This document shows, piece after piece, positions 22,815-30,680 of a stretch of 43,995 nt of DNA. The translations under genes were made by a program, and so were the position numbers. Below the pieces are notes generated by a model, which saw only the letters and a list, made by a program, of their open reading frames with translations, ran no database searches and was not told where the DNA came from. The DNA comes from Mesorhizobium sp. (GTDB lineage Bacteria > Pseudomonadota > Alphaproteobacteria > Rhizobiales > Rhizobiaceae), in assembly GCA_004963905.1 (NCBI GenBank), contig SUGL01000045.1, forward strand, positions 1 to 43,995, in the 5' to 3' direction. The first letter of the stretch is position 1. Every line of letters starts with the position of its first letter.

Positions 22815-23264
22815 ATGCCCCACATCACACTGCCCGCCGAAGGAGGCTGCCGCTGCGGCCGCCTGCGCCTGAAAATCTCGGCAAAGCCGCTGCTCACCAT
22901 GGCCTGCCACTGCACCGGCTGTCAGCTTATGTCGTCGAGCGCCTATTCGCTGAGCGCGGCCATTCCCGCGCAAGCTTTCGAGATCACCAAGGGCGAGCCG
23001 GTGATCGGCGGCCTGCATGGCGCCTCGAGACACTATTTCTGCGGCTATTGCATGAGTTGGATGTTCACCCGGCCGGAGGGGCTCGACTGGTTCGTCAACC
23101 TGCGTCCGACCATGCTCGACGACCATGCCTGGTTCACGCCCTTCATCGAGACCTGGACCAGCGAGAAATTATCCTGGGCGACGACACCCGCCGTGCACAG
23201 CTACGCGGCCCTGCCGGCCTTCGACGAATATGAGGGGCTGGTCGCGGAATATGCCAAAACCTGA
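22815..23264 (+). CDS. GFA-family (Mss4-like fold) zinc-binding protein
   Basis: A 149-residue protein of the glutathione-dependent formaldehyde-activating enzyme family (CENP-V/GFA). Zinc-ligand motifs: GGCRCGRLRLKI (C-x-C), MACHCTGCQLMSSS (C-x-C-x-x-C) and HYFCGYCMSWMF (C-x-x-C). These fit the family pattern of structural and catalytic zinc sites. Most members are uncharacterised and the formaldehyde role applies to only a few. Here MSW replaces the commonly seen GS or GT after the last cysteine pair. The gene stands alone. Confidence 0.9.
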   Translation: MPHITLPAEGGCRCGRLRLKISAKPLLTMACHCTGCQLMSSSAYSLSAAIPAQAFEITKGEPVIGGLHGASRHYFCGYCMSWMFTRPEGLDWFVNLRPTMLDDHAWFTPFIETWTSEKLSWATTPAVHSYAALPAFDEYEGLVAEYAKT

Positions 23265-23624
23265 TTGCCCAAAACAGAAACGGCGATCCAGGTCAGATCG
23301 CCGTTCAGTTCATGGTCGACGCGGCCGTTGGGGGCGACATTGTTGGGGATGTGCTTGGGCGTCCGCGTCGACCACGGCGGCCTCGTACCGCAGGCTGTAC
23401 CATCGCATATTTTTTGCGCGCGGAAACTTCCGCGATAGCGGAATAGGCAGGGGGCGGGGATTTCCCCACCGGAGCGTGAGATTACGGTTAACGGCGGTGG
23501 CTGCGAAGGCCGCCGAGCAATAATCGGCCGAGGGCGGCGCGGAAAATCGGCCGCCTCGTGCCGTCATGGATCGTTTCGCCGTCGCCGACGTTCCCCCTGA
23601 TGAAATCGAGATCGGGAGGAAGCG
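23265..23624. other. 360-base intergenic stretch with a hairpin
   Basis: A perfect 9-bp hairpin, ACGGCGATC-N7-GATCGCCGT at 23280-23304, lies just after the GFA gene. The rest shows no gene I can support: a minus-strand frame at 23310-23567 has no ribosome binding site or recognisable motif. Confidence 0.45.
23280..23304. terminator. Candidate terminator hairpin after the GFA gene
   Basis: The stem is ACGGCGATC/GATCGCCGT with a 7-base loop, starting 15 bases past the stop codon. On the plus strand it is followed by tcagtt and not by a U-run, so it is a weak intrinsic terminator at best. On the minus strand a T-rich tract (ttctgtttt) follows. Confidence 0.4.
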
Positions 23625-23792
23625 ATGTCCGACCAGACCAGAGAAGAGCGCATCCGCATGCGCGCCTATGAGCTTTGGGAAAAGGAAGGAAAGCCCGAGG
23701 GCGCCGACTTGCGCTTTTGGGAGCAGGCAATGGGTGAGATCGACGAAGAGGATCAGCGCAACGATTCGTCGAAGCAGCCTGCCAGCAAATAG
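23625..23792 (+). CDS. DUF2934 domain protein
   Basis: A 55-residue protein with the compact DUF2934 motif IRMRAYELWEKEGKPEGAD followed by LRFWEQAM, the R-x-R-A-Y-x-x-W-x-x-x-G-x-P-x-G-x-x-x-x-x-W pattern that defines the family. The tail is acidic then polar (EIDEEDQRNDSSKQ). These small proteins are common in Rhizobiales and have no known function. GGGAGGA at ideal spacing precedes the ATG. Confidence 0.85.
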   Translation: MSDQTREERIRMRAYELWEKEGKPEGADLRFWEQAMGEIDEEDQRNDSSKQPASK

Positions 23793-23860
23793 CCGCCGGA
23801 GCGCGCCGTGAATAAGTGGCCCTGAAATGGGCCTCGCAACGGCGGGTTGCGGTTAGCTAA

Positions 23861-23963
23861 TGCATGTCGCGCAAAAGTGTGCGGCGGTTTTGCGAAAACG
23901 ACATGCATAAAAACAAATACCTAAGCGCGTCGCCTGGATCCGTTCCAGCGCGACGCGCTTTAG
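23861..23963 (+). repeat. Repeat family R3, fullest copy
   Basis: It starts tgcatgtcgcgcaaaagtgt, continues gcggcggttttgcgaaaacg with the closing acatgcat arm, and ends in agcgcgtcgc...gcgacgcgctt, a second palindrome. Related copies are at 3791-3863 and 26775-26837. It lies just upstream of the MscS gene. Confidence 0.75.
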
Positions 23964-23981
23964 CCCGCCTATGATGGTCGT

Positions 23982-25301
23982 GTGGCAATGGATGTTCGCG
24001 ACGCCATCGGTCGAGCGCTGGTCTGGTCCAGCGAGTGGTTGAACTACGCCACCTCGCTGTGGCTCCTCTATCAGGTCGCCATCATCCTCGCGCTGTTCCT
24101 CGCGGCCAGGTTTGCAGCGCGGCGCGTCGAACCACTCGTTGAGGATCGGGCGCGCCAGATCAAAGGGCATCCCGGACTGCTGAGGGTCGTGATCGCCCTG
24201 CTGCGACGCACCGACTGGATCCTGTTCACGCTTTTCCTGTTTGCCGCGCTCAACCTCATGCGCGCCTTCGTGTGGCCAATCCATCTCTACCTCCTCCGTA
24301 TCGTGCTTTCGCTATCGCTTGCGTGGCTCGTCGCGTCGGTGCTGTCGCGCATGGTTCACAACCGCCTTGTCGCCCGCCTGCTCGGCTGGCTGATCTGGAT
24401 CTACGCAGCGCTTGTGATCCTTGGCGTCAGCGACGAGACCGCGACCTTGCTGGACAGCCTGGCAATCCGCATGGGCGCGATCCGCTTTTCGGCCCTGCTG
24501 CTGCTCAAGGCGGTGCTGTTGCTGGTCGCCACGGTCTGGCTTGCGGTGGTCACCGGCAACTATATCGATGAGCGCGTCCGCATCTCCGAGGAGCTGACGC
24601 CCTCGATCCGCGTGCTCGTCGGCAAGGTGGCAAAGATCGGCCTCGTCCTGGTTGCCGGTGCTGTCGCGCTTTCGGCCGTCGGCGTCGACCTGACGGCGCT
24701 GACGGTTTTCTCCGGCGCGATCGGCGTCGGCCTCGCCTTTGGGCTGCAAAAGGTCGTTTCCAACTTCGTTTCCGGCATCATCATCCTGCTCGACAAGTCG
24801 ATCAAGCCGGGCGACACCATCTCGCTCGAAGGCACGTTCGGCTGGATACGCGAATTGCGGGCGCGCTTCGTCTCGGTGGTGACGCGCGACGGCCGCGAGT
24901 ATCTCATCCCGAACGAAGACTTCATCACCCAAAGGGTCATCAACTGGTCGTTCAGCGACAATCTGGTGCGGCTCGACGTGGACTTTGGCGTCTCCTATGA
25001 CGCCGACCCGCACCAGGTCGCCGAACTGGCGATAGAGGCCGCGATCAGCGTTGGCCGGGTCGAAGCCGACCGCCGGCCGGTCTGCTGGCTGACAGGGTTC
25101 GGCGACTCCTCGCTCAACTTCGTCCTGCGCTTCTGGATCCACGACCCGCAGCAGGGCTTGACCAATGTGCGCGGCAAGGTGCTGCTGGCGCTGTGGGATA
25201 CGTTCAAGAAGAACGGCATAGGCATCCCCTATCCGCATCGCGAGGTCATTGTGAGGGAGGCTGGGCCGACCGGCCTGAAAGGCAATTGGGCGGCGCGTTG
25301 A
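23982..25301 (+). CDS. MscS-family mechanosensitive ion channel
   Basis: A 439-residue inner-membrane channel that opens under membrane tension in hypo-osmotic shock. Five or so N-terminal transmembrane helices (about 25-45, 80-97, 100-120, 130-150, 168-190) precede the pore helix. The pore-lining region reads LTALTVFSGAIGVGLAFGLQKVVSNFVSGIIIL, in which the A/G-packed stretch and the GLQ motif are standard. The beta domain follows (IKPGDTISLEGTFGWIREL, YLIPNEDFITQRVINWS) and then the C-terminal alpha/beta domain. It may start at GTG 23982 or ATG 23988; neither has a good ribosome binding site. Confidence 0.94.
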   Translation: MAMDVRDAIGRALVWSSEWLNYATSLWLLYQVAIILALFLAARFAARRVEPLVEDRARQIKGHPGLLRVVIALLRRTDWILFTLFLFAALNLMRAFVWPIHLYLLRIVLSLSLAWLVASVLSRMVHNRLVARLLGWLIWIYAALVILGVSDETATLLDSLAIRMGAIRFSALLLLKAVLLLVATVWLAVVTGNYIDERVRISEELTPSIRVLVGKVAKIGLVLVAGAVALSAVGVDLTALTVFSGAIGVGLAFGLQKVVSNFVSGIIILLDKSIKPGDTISLEGTFGWIRELRARFVSVVTRDGREYLIPNEDFITQRVINWSFSDNLVRLDVDFGVSYDADPHQVAELAIEAAISVGRVEADRRPVCWLTGFGDSSLNFVLRFWIHDPQQGLTNVRGKVLLALWDTFKKNGIGIPYPHREVIVREAGPTGLKGNWAAR

Positions 25302-25475
25302 GGTGGCGGCGGATCGCGTTCCACCGCCTGCGCTCATAGTCGGCTTACGTGCGCAGCCGTGGCGGTGCAACGGCTGAGGAAGGGAGTAGGGCGGGAAGGC
25401 GGAGACGGGTTACATATCGCTCGCCTGATGTCGTCCAAACAGGTAGATTACGTGAGTGGCTTTGGAGAGGCAGCC

Positions 25476-26195
25476 ATGTCCGAATTCAACGTCGGCTTCG
25501 TGCTATTCCCCGGTATCACACAGCTTGATTTCACCGGCCCATTCGAGGTCTTGAGCCGGCTTGCGACGCCTGCCTCGATGGCCGTGCCCAGCAAATTCCA
25601 GCAGGCGCAGACCTATGTCGCGGCAAAGACTATGGCGCCGGTGGTAAGCGACCGCGGCCTCGCCATAATGCCGAACTGCACCTTCGAAGACTGCCCGCCG
25701 CTCGACCTGATCTGCGTGTCCGGTGGGGCAGGCGTGGTTGACGCGCTCGCTGATGTCGAGATGGTCGACTTTATTCGCCGCCAGGCCGCCGATGCGCGCT
25801 ACGTCACGTCGGTATGTGTTGGAGCCTTCCTGCTCGGCGCGGCGGGGCTGCTGCAAGGGCGCCGCGCCACCACGCATTGGGCGCACACGGGGCTGTTGCC
25901 GCTGGTCGGCGCGACCCACGAAAAGGGTCGCATCGTTCGCGATGGCAACGTCTTCACCTCAGGCGGCGTCTCAGCCGGCATCGACTTTGCCTTCGCGATC
26001 ATTGCCGAGATTGCCGGGCCGGAAGTAGCGAAGGCGATCCAGCTCTCGATCGAGTACGACCCGGCCCCGCCTTTCGACGCCGGCCACCCCGACAAGGCAT
26101 CCGAAGCTGCGATAGAGCTGATAGTCCAGCGCAACGCGGCAGCTCGTGCAGGGATTGAGCAGGCGCTTGGAAGGCTCGAGGGGTCGAGCGGCTGA
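25476..26195 (+). CDS. DJ-1/PfpI-family protein, isonitrile-hydratase-like
   Basis: A 239-residue protein with the DJ-1/PfpI flavodoxin-like fold. The nucleophilic Cys is in TSVCVGAFLLGAAGLLQGRRATTHW, which closely follows isonitrile hydratase and GATase1-like AraC N-domains. The conserved Glu/Asp region near the N-terminus is LDFTGPFEVL, and the oxyanion region is CVSGGAGVVD. No helix-turn-helix follows, so it is an enzyme and not an AraC-type regulator. Isonitrile hydration to N-substituted formamide is the best-known activity; the true substrate is open. GGAGAGG before the ATG at 25476 fixes the start. Confidence 0.9.
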   Translation: MSEFNVGFVLFPGITQLDFTGPFEVLSRLATPASMAVPSKFQQAQTYVAAKTMAPVVSDRGLAIMPNCTFEDCPPLDLICVSGGAGVVDALADVEMVDFIRRQAADARYVTSVCVGAFLLGAAGLLQGRRATTHWAHTGLLPLVGATHEKGRIVRDGNVFTSGGVSAGIDFAFAIIAEIAGPEVAKAIQLSIEYDPAPPFDAGHPDKASEAAIELIVQRNAAARAGIEQALGRLEGSSG

Positions 26196-26272
26196 GGCGG
26201 ATGCAGTCGCCATTGCTTGACAGCTCAGACGTCGTTGCTGCACCTTTCCTGCGAGGCAGGGGAGATTTCGCC

Positions 26273-26359
26273 ATGAAGAAAGAATACTCGAAGCCGACGA
26301 TAGTCCGCAAAGGCCGGCTCTCTGCGCAAACCGCGCAGGTGGTTTCTTCGATAGACTGA
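26273..26359 (+). CDS. RiPP-precursor-like small peptide C (28 aa)
   Basis: It begins MKKEYSKPTIVRKGRLSAQT and ends AQVVSSID. It shares M-K-K-x-Y-x-K-P-x-x-V-R-K-G-x-L-S-A-x-T-A with peptides A and B, 12 kb away and on the other strand. AGGGGAGA precedes the ATG at good spacing. This is the only one of the three with an acidic residue after the Thr (the last residue), too far and too terminal for a normal lasso ring. It follows the DJ-1-like gene by 77 bases. Modification and export genes are absent nearby. Confidence 0.72.
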   Translation: MKKEYSKPTIVRKGRLSAQTAQVVSSID

Positions 26360-26616
26360 CAAGCTTCTCGTTTTTCAGGCGGGCACGGCATCCACCCCAT
26401 CAGGGATGGACCCCTGATGTCGTGGTACGGCGCGCGTCTCTGGGCGATGAGCTGCGACAGTCACGCCTTGCATCCGTCAACTAGTTTGCATGCATATGTT
26501 TCAGGCTGCTCTAGCTTCGTGAAGCATTTCACCGTTTCCGCGCAATCGGCTGGTTACAGACACACCGCAAAAGCGGCGCCCGGCACCATTCTGGCGCTGC
26601 TTATGTGGAGGTCGCG

Positions 26617-26772
26617 ATGTTTAAGAGCCTTAGCCGAATCCGGGCCGCCTTCGCGCGGGCGAGCCAGCGCCGCAGGACGGTGCGCGAGCTGAACGAACTG
26701 CCGCCGGAAATCCGCAAGGATATCGGCTTGCCCGATTCCGTCCAGGACATCGAGATTCGGTTGCCCTTCTAA
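26617..26772 (+). CDS. DUF1127 domain protein
   Basis: A 51-residue protein. The N-terminal half is basic (FKSLSRIRAAFARASQRRR), then comes the DUF1127 core TVRELNELPPEIRKDIGLPD, with the R-E-L-x-x-L-x-x-x-x-x-x-D-I-G pattern. Arg-rich DUF1127 proteins in alphaproteobacteria are small, RNA-associated or stress and phosphate-linked regulators; which role applies here is unknown. GGAGG five bases before the ATG is strong. Confidence 0.9.
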   Translation: MFKSLSRIRAAFARASQRRRTVRELNELPPEIRKDIGLPDSVQDIEIRLPF

Positions 26773-26774
26773 CC

Positions 26775-26837
26775 GCATGTCGCCCAAGAGTGTGCGGCGG
26801 TTTTGGGACAACGACATGCGTCAGAACAAAGCCTCGC
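26775..26837 (+). repeat. Repeat family R3, partial copy
   Basis: It starts gcatgtcgcccaagagtgtg, continues gcggcggttttgggacaacg and closes with acatgcg. It follows the DUF1127 stop codon by two bases, so its stem may lie in that gene's 3' untranslated region. The distal cgcgacgcgctt block of the fuller copies is missing. Confidence 0.7.
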
Positions 26838-26896
26838 TTTGGTGATGCGGCGCCGGGCGGCATGGGCGTTCGTCGTCCATGCCGCCTGGCCAATTG

Positions 26897-27211
26897 TCAG
26901 CCGGCGGGCTTGTAGGCGCCGGCGGCCTTGTTGGCGGCCGCGATCACGGCCTTCATGTCGAGTTCTTCGAGGACGACGAGGTCGCTCACCGAGCCGCTGG
27001 CCCGCACGGCAAGGGCCATGCCCATCCCGGCAACCTGATCCGGCACCTCGCCATTGACGACGACGTCGTAGAGGCCGCGCGTAAACGTCAGGCTGCTCAT
27101 CCTGCCGCCGACGCTTTCAAAAAGCGCCGCAATTGCAACCTCGCGGTTCGACCCCTGCATCAGCCCCTTGGCGGCATGGGGTTCGTAATTTGCCAATATG
27201 GTGACCTTCAT
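26897..27211 (-). CDS. GYD domain protein
   Basis: A 104-residue protein with the GYD domain (ferredoxin-like alpha/beta barrel dimer). It begins MKVTILANYEPHAAKGLMQ, has the naming motif in LTFTRGLYDVVVNGEVPD (G-L-Y-D here for G-x-Y-D), and continues with VSDLVVLEELDMKAVIAAANKA. The function of GYD proteins is unknown. GGGAGGAG upstream of the ATG at 27211 supports this start over longer readings. It is divergent from the aminotransferase. Confidence 0.87.
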   Translation of the reverse strand: MKVTILANYEPHAAKGLMQGSNREVAIAALFESVGGRMSSLTFTRGLYDVVVNGEVPDQVAGMGMALAVRASGSVSDLVVLEELDMKAVIAAANKAAGAYKPAG

Positions 27212-27519
27212 GGCTATCTCCTCCCAATATCCTATCTCGGCTGCCCGATTGTCGGGCAGCACGCAGCAGTGTCTTTCGCTGGCATTTGACATGGTCTGCG
27301 GACCGCCCGGACAAGCATTGCCAACGGCGGTTCAACCGGAGCAACGGCTTCGGATCGAGACAATATGCGCCTATTCTAATATGACGACAATCCCGCCTGA
27401 CACGGACCGACATTGGCCTGTGCGCGCTTCGCGGCTGGGCTATTCAATTCGGCTAAAAAGCCTGATAATAGGTCAGCTACATTGACCTAAATAAGAACTC
27501 GCCCTGCGGGAGGTGCGCC
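27212..27519. other. Divergent promoter region of the GYD and aminotransferase genes
   Basis: This 308-base gap holds an AT-rich segment near 27360-27480. Visible elements are the palindrome ggctaaaaagcc at about 27451-27462, a gataat at about 27464 that could be a -10 for the plus strand, and the perfect inverted repeat at 27469-27489. Nothing else was recognised. Confidence 0.45.
27469..27489. promoter_or_regulatory. Perfect 7+7+7 inverted repeat, operator candidate
   Basis: TAGGTCA-N7-TGACCTA is a perfect dyad whose right edge lies 30 bases before the aminotransferase start codon, just downstream of a possible gataat -10 element. The size and spacing fit a dimeric regulator such as GntR or Lrp/AsnC family members, and binding there would block transcription. 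No matching regulator gene is adjacent, so it may be controlled in trans. Confidence 0.5.
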
Positions 27520-28728
27520 TTGACCCTGTTGAACCTTCTGGCCTCGCGCTCCTCGCGCATGAAGGCCTCGGAAATCCGCGAGCTGCTCAAGCTGCTCGAC
27601 CAGCCCGACATCATCTCGTTCGCCGGCGGCATTCCGGATCCGACGCTGTTTCCGGCCGAGGCCATCTGCGACGCCTATCAGGCGGTGCTCGGCGGCGCGG
27701 AGGCGGGCGCCGCCCTGCAATATCAGGTCAGCGAAGGGTTTCTGCCGCTGCGCAAATGGCTGGCCGACTACATGGGCACGCTGGGTGTCCGCTGCGACGA
27801 GGGCAACATCTTCATCACCTCCGGCTCGCAGCAGGCGCTCGACTATCTCGGCAAGCTGTTTTTGTCACCCGGCGACACCGCGCTGGTGACCTGGCCGACC
27901 TATCTCGGCGCGCTGCAGGCCTTCAACGCCTATGAGCCGCGCTACGACCGGCTGAACGTTGCCGGCGGCAACATGACGCCGGAAGCCTATCGCGCGGCGT
28001 CCGCGGCTAATGGCGGCAAGGTGAAGTTCGCCTATCTGGTGCCGGATTTCGCCAACCCGACCGGCAATACGCTCGATGCCGAGCAGCGCGAGGCGGTGCT
28101 CGATCTCGCCGGCGAGCTCGACATAGCCGTCATCGAGGACGCCGCCTACCGGGCGCTGCGCTACGACGGCGAGGCCGTGCCGCCGATTCTTTCGCTCGAC
28201 TGCGCGCGCTCCGGCGGCATCGACAAGGCCCGCACGCTCTATTGCGGCTCCTTCTCCAAGATCCTGTCGCCCGGCATGCGCGTCGGCTGGGTCTGCGCGC
28301 CGCGCCACGTCGTGGAAAAGCTGGTGCTGATGAAGCAGGCCTCCGACCTGCACAGCCCCTCGATCAACCAGATGGTCATGCACCGCGTTGCCGAAACCAT
28401 CTTCGACGACCAGGTGGAGAGGCTGATCGGCGCCTATCGCCGGCGTCGCGACGCGCTGCTCGGCGCGCTCGAGGAAAACATGCCCGACGGCATTTCCTGG
28501 AGCCGGCCCGACGGCGGCATGTTCGTCTGGCTGACGCTGCCCGAAGGATCGGACGCCACCGACCTCCTGGCGCGCTCGGTGAAGGAGGCGCGCGTCGCCT
28601 TCGTTCCCGGCAAAGCTTTCTACGCAGACGGCACCGGCCGCAACACGCTGCGCATGTCGTTCACGCTCGCGGATGACCGCGCGGTCAATGAGGGCGTGCC
28701 GCGGCTGGCGAAGCTGTTGAGGGGTTGA
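27520..28728 (+). CDS. PLP-dependent aminotransferase (2-aminoadipate/MocR-like, class I/II)
   Basis: A 402-residue fold-type I aminotransferase resembling the catalytic part of MocR regulators and LysN-type 2-aminoadipate transaminases. Landmarks: IISFAGGIPDPTLFP at the N-terminus, SGSQQALDYLGKLFLSPGD around the phosphate site, YLVPDFANPTGNT (PNPxG-like), IEDAAYRALRYDG with the pyridine-binding Asp, CGSFSKILSPGMRVGW with the Schiff-base Lys, and LRMSF with the carboxylate-binding Arg. No helix-turn-helix is attached. The start is a TTG at 27520 with GGGAGG upstream; there is no ATG or GTG that fits better. The substrate is not certain. Confidence 0.93.
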   Translation: MTLLNLLASRSSRMKASEIRELLKLLDQPDIISFAGGIPDPTLFPAEAICDAYQAVLGGAEAGAALQYQVSEGFLPLRKWLADYMGTLGVRCDEGNIFITSGSQQALDYLGKLFLSPGDTALVTWPTYLGALQAFNAYEPRYDRLNVAGGNMTPEAYRAASAANGGKVKFAYLVPDFANPTGNTLDAEQREAVLDLAGELDIAVIEDAAYRALRYDGEAVPPILSLDCARSGGIDKARTLYCGSFSKILSPGMRVGWVCAPRHVVEKLVLMKQASDLHSPSINQMVMHRVAETIFDDQVERLIGAYRRRRDALLGALEENMPDGISWSRPDGGMFVWLTLPEGSDATDLLARSVKEARVAFVPGKAFYADGTGRNTLRMSFTLADDRAVNEGVPRLAKLLRG

Positions 28729-28736
28729 AGCTGCTG

Positions 28737-28790
28737 ATCTCCCCCCTTGCGGGGGAGATGTCGCCGAAGGCGACAGAGGCCCCTCGCGCA
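28737..28790. repeat. R1 palindromic repeat, single half
   Basis: A tctccccccttgcgggggag stem followed by atgtcgccgaaggcgacagagg. The inverted partner half is missing; instead gcgcaggcgtgatt is repeated twice just after it (about 28786 and 28805). Confidence 0.75.
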
Positions 28791-28915
28791 GGCGTGATTG
28801 CTGGTGCGCAGGCGTGATTATCGGGGCGGCCGGTTCTTCGGCTAGGGTCGCGGCCGATCCAACACCCCCTGGATCGACAGGCCGCGAAGTCCCACCTTCA
28901 CGGCCCGAACGAAAG

Positions 28916-28948
28916 AGCCCCGACGGTCTCAACCGGCGGGGCTTTTTT
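28916..28948 (+). terminator. Intrinsic terminator
   Basis: AGCCCCG and CGGGGCT form the base of a stem with an inner GGT/ACC extension, followed directly by a run of six T at 28943-28948. It is the best Rho-independent terminator in the window. It lies 188 bases past the aminotransferase, so it may end that transcript or a small RNA from the 28800-28915 region. Confidence 0.7.
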
Positions 28949-29004
28949 CATGGGCCTTCCCCCGCCGGGAGCCGACGCGGCAAGGCGAGACAGACAAGGC
29001 GGCG

Positions 29005-29298
29005 CTATTTGTTGCAGTTCTGCACATCGGAGGTCATGGCGCCGCTGGGGGTATTGTTGTCGGTGTCGTAGCCGCCGCTGTCCTTGCAGCGGTCCTCCAT
29101 GCCGTTCGACTTGTTCGTGGAACTGGTCGTGGTCGTATCCGTCTGGCTCGGCGTTGTGCCTGTCACCGCACCGTTCGTGCCGCCCGACACGCTGCCCGAC
29201 GCATTCGCGCCGGCGCTCGTGCCGGTGGATTGCGCCATCGCGGCCGAGGTCGCGAGCGCAAGGGTGAGCACGCAAGCTGCGAGGATTTTCTTCATCAT
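29005..29298 (-). CDS. Secreted Ser/Thr/Gly-rich small protein
   Basis: A 97-residue protein with a signal peptide, MMKKILAACVLTLALATSAAMA, cleaved near residue 22. The mature chain is low-complexity, rich in Ser, Thr, Gly and Asn (STGTSAGANASGSVSGGTNG, then a TTTTSST run). It ends in a compact segment with two cysteines (EDRCKDSGGYD...VQNCNK). It is probably exported to the periplasm; no family is recognised. GGAGATTTCC precedes the ATG at 29298. It diverges from the next gene. Confidence 0.8.
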   Translation of the reverse strand: MMKKILAACVLTLALATSAAMAQSTGTSAGANASGSVSGGTNGAVTGTTPSQTDTTTTSSTNKSNGMEDRCKDSGGYDTDNNTPSGAMTSDVQNCNK

Positions 29299-29498
29299 GA
29301 GGAAATCTCCATCGGTTTGCATCGTCGATTGAATTTCCAACGGAGCATTCCAGGGGATGTTCCGGCTGAAAGAATTCGTGAAGGGCCGCATCGCTGGCTT
29401 TTTCGAGGGTTTGGCGGGCAGATCGCGCGGCGGCCGGCCCTTGCAGGAGAGGGCCGACAAGCTCAAATGTGTCGCCCCGGCTGGTGAGAGAGGACGGC

Positions 29499-30287
29499 AT
29501 GGATGCATCGCTCCGCGTGACACTGCTGCTCGGCAGCGCGCCCGATGTCATGCGCTGCGCTTCATGGCCGAAGCAGGCCTTCGCCGACATCGTCGCCATC
29601 AACAACGCCTGGCGCGTGCGCTCCGACTGGGACATCCTTGTCCACGCCGGCGATTTCCCGGCCGATCGCATGCCGCGGCCCGATCCGGCGCGGCGGATTT
29701 TCAGCGCCGCCGACTATGTGCCGGCGCAGAACAGCTTCGGCGGCTTCGTCTATGCCGGCGGCACCATGTCGATGACGGCGGCCTACTGGACCGTCCACAG
29801 CCAGAGACCGGACGTGCTGGCCTTCCTCGGCTGCGACATGATCTACGATCATGCCGGCGACACGCATTTCTACGGCACCGGCCGCGCCGACCCGCTGCGC
29901 GGCGACGTCACGCTGCAGAGCCTCGAGGCAAAGTCCGCGCGCCTGTTGATCCACGCGCTGCGGCGCGGCACGCTCTGCGCCAACCTGTCGGACCTGCCGC
30001 GCAGCCGGCTGATCTTCCCGAAGCTTTCCTTCGAGGAGGTGCGGAAGCTCACGCCATCGCGCCTTGCCGCCATGCGGGCCGAGTTGCGCGCCTGCATCGA
30101 TAAAGAAGCGGTGGATGCGGCCGAGGCGATGGAGCGCGAGTTCGGCTATTTCTACGAGGACGGGATGTACTGGAACCACCTCGACGAGATCGACGGCGCC
30201 AAGCTTGCCCGCATCGACCGTTTGTGGTTGGAGGCCGTGGAGGGGCTGATGGCGCCGCCGCTCGAGGAATGCAGCGCGGCGGAGTAG
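29499..30287 (+). CDS. Conserved hypothetical protein, possible MptE/DUF115- or glycosyltransferase-like fold
   Basis: A 262-residue soluble protein. VTLLLGSAPDVMR at the N-terminus looks like a nucleotide-binding strand-loop. ADIVAINNAWRVRSDWDILVHAGDFP resembles the V-x-A-x-N-x-A-x-x-x-x-x-x-x-D motif of DUF115/MptE-like and some glycosyltransferase proteins. Then come FGGFVYAGGTMSMTAAYW and FLGCDMIYDHAGDTHFYG with several conserved-looking His and Asp. The tail is helical. The fold assignment is a guess from these motifs; function is unknown. The ATG at 29499 follows GAGAGGACGGC. The gene stands alone. Confidence 0.68.
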   Translation: MDASLRVTLLLGSAPDVMRCASWPKQAFADIVAINNAWRVRSDWDILVHAGDFPADRMPRPDPARRIFSAADYVPAQNSFGGFVYAGGTMSMTAAYWTVHSQRPDVLAFLGCDMIYDHAGDTHFYGTGRADPLRGDVTLQSLEAKSARLLIHALRRGTLCANLSDLPRSRLIFPKLSFEEVRKLTPSRLAAMRAELRACIDKEAVDAAEAMEREFGYFYEDGMYWNHLDEIDGAKLARIDRLWLEAVEGLMAPPLEECSAAE

Positions 30288-30324
30288 GGCGCCGTCGGAG
30301 ATTGGCGAAGGCGCTGGCGACGTC

Positions 30325-30383
30325 CAATCTCCCCCCATGTGGGGGAGATGGCCGGCAGGCCAGAGGGGGGCGCTGTCCCGCCG
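30325..30383. repeat. R1 palindromic repeat, single half
   Basis: A tctccccccatgtgggggag stem followed by atggccggcaggccagaggg and gcgctgtcccgcc. It sits 36 bases upstream of the 162-bp MITE-like element, so two repeat families are stacked here. Confidence 0.8.
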
Positions 30384-30419
30384 GCCTATCAGCACATGGT
30401 TTCTCCGGCTCCGCTGACG

Positions 30420-30581
30420 CTTCGTCATCCTCGGGCTTGACCCGAGGATCCATGCCATGACGGTCGCTCAAGAATGCGGCGAGGCAGAATTCTGAACCGT
30501 TGCAACGCCTTAGCGTCACGGCATGGATCCTAGGGTCTGCGCGCGTCGCTTCGCTCCTTGCTCCGCCCTAGGATGACGAAG
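30420..30581 (-). mobile_element. 162-bp MITE/REP-like element, inverted copy
   Basis: It has the same length and block order as 11276-11437 but in the opposite orientation. About 47 bases of the middle (from gccgtgacgctaaggcgttg on the minus strand, to ctgcctcgccgc) are identical. The last roughly 25 bases before the second palindrome differ. Its ends match the terminal inverted repeats of the GIY-YIG unit at 7664-8176. Confidence 0.75.
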
Positions 30582-30680
30582 GCGAAGGATCTCATTCCTT
30601 CGCGCCCCCCGTCACACAAAGTTGCTGGGTGCGGCGCGGCCTTTCGGCTAAACTCCGCCATCTCAGCCAGGAGGACGGCC

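Noticed and set aside
23310..23567. 85-codon minus-strand frame between the GFA and DUF2934 genes
   Set aside because: No ribosome binding site and biased composition; likely non-coding.
26417..26692. 91-codon plus-strand frame overlapping the DUF1127 gene
   Set aside because: It overlaps the well-supported DUF1127 gene in another frame and has no motif.
28800..28948. Possible small RNA ending at the intrinsic terminator
   Set aside because: The terminator is convincing, but no promoter or known RNA family is visible, so only the terminator is annotated.
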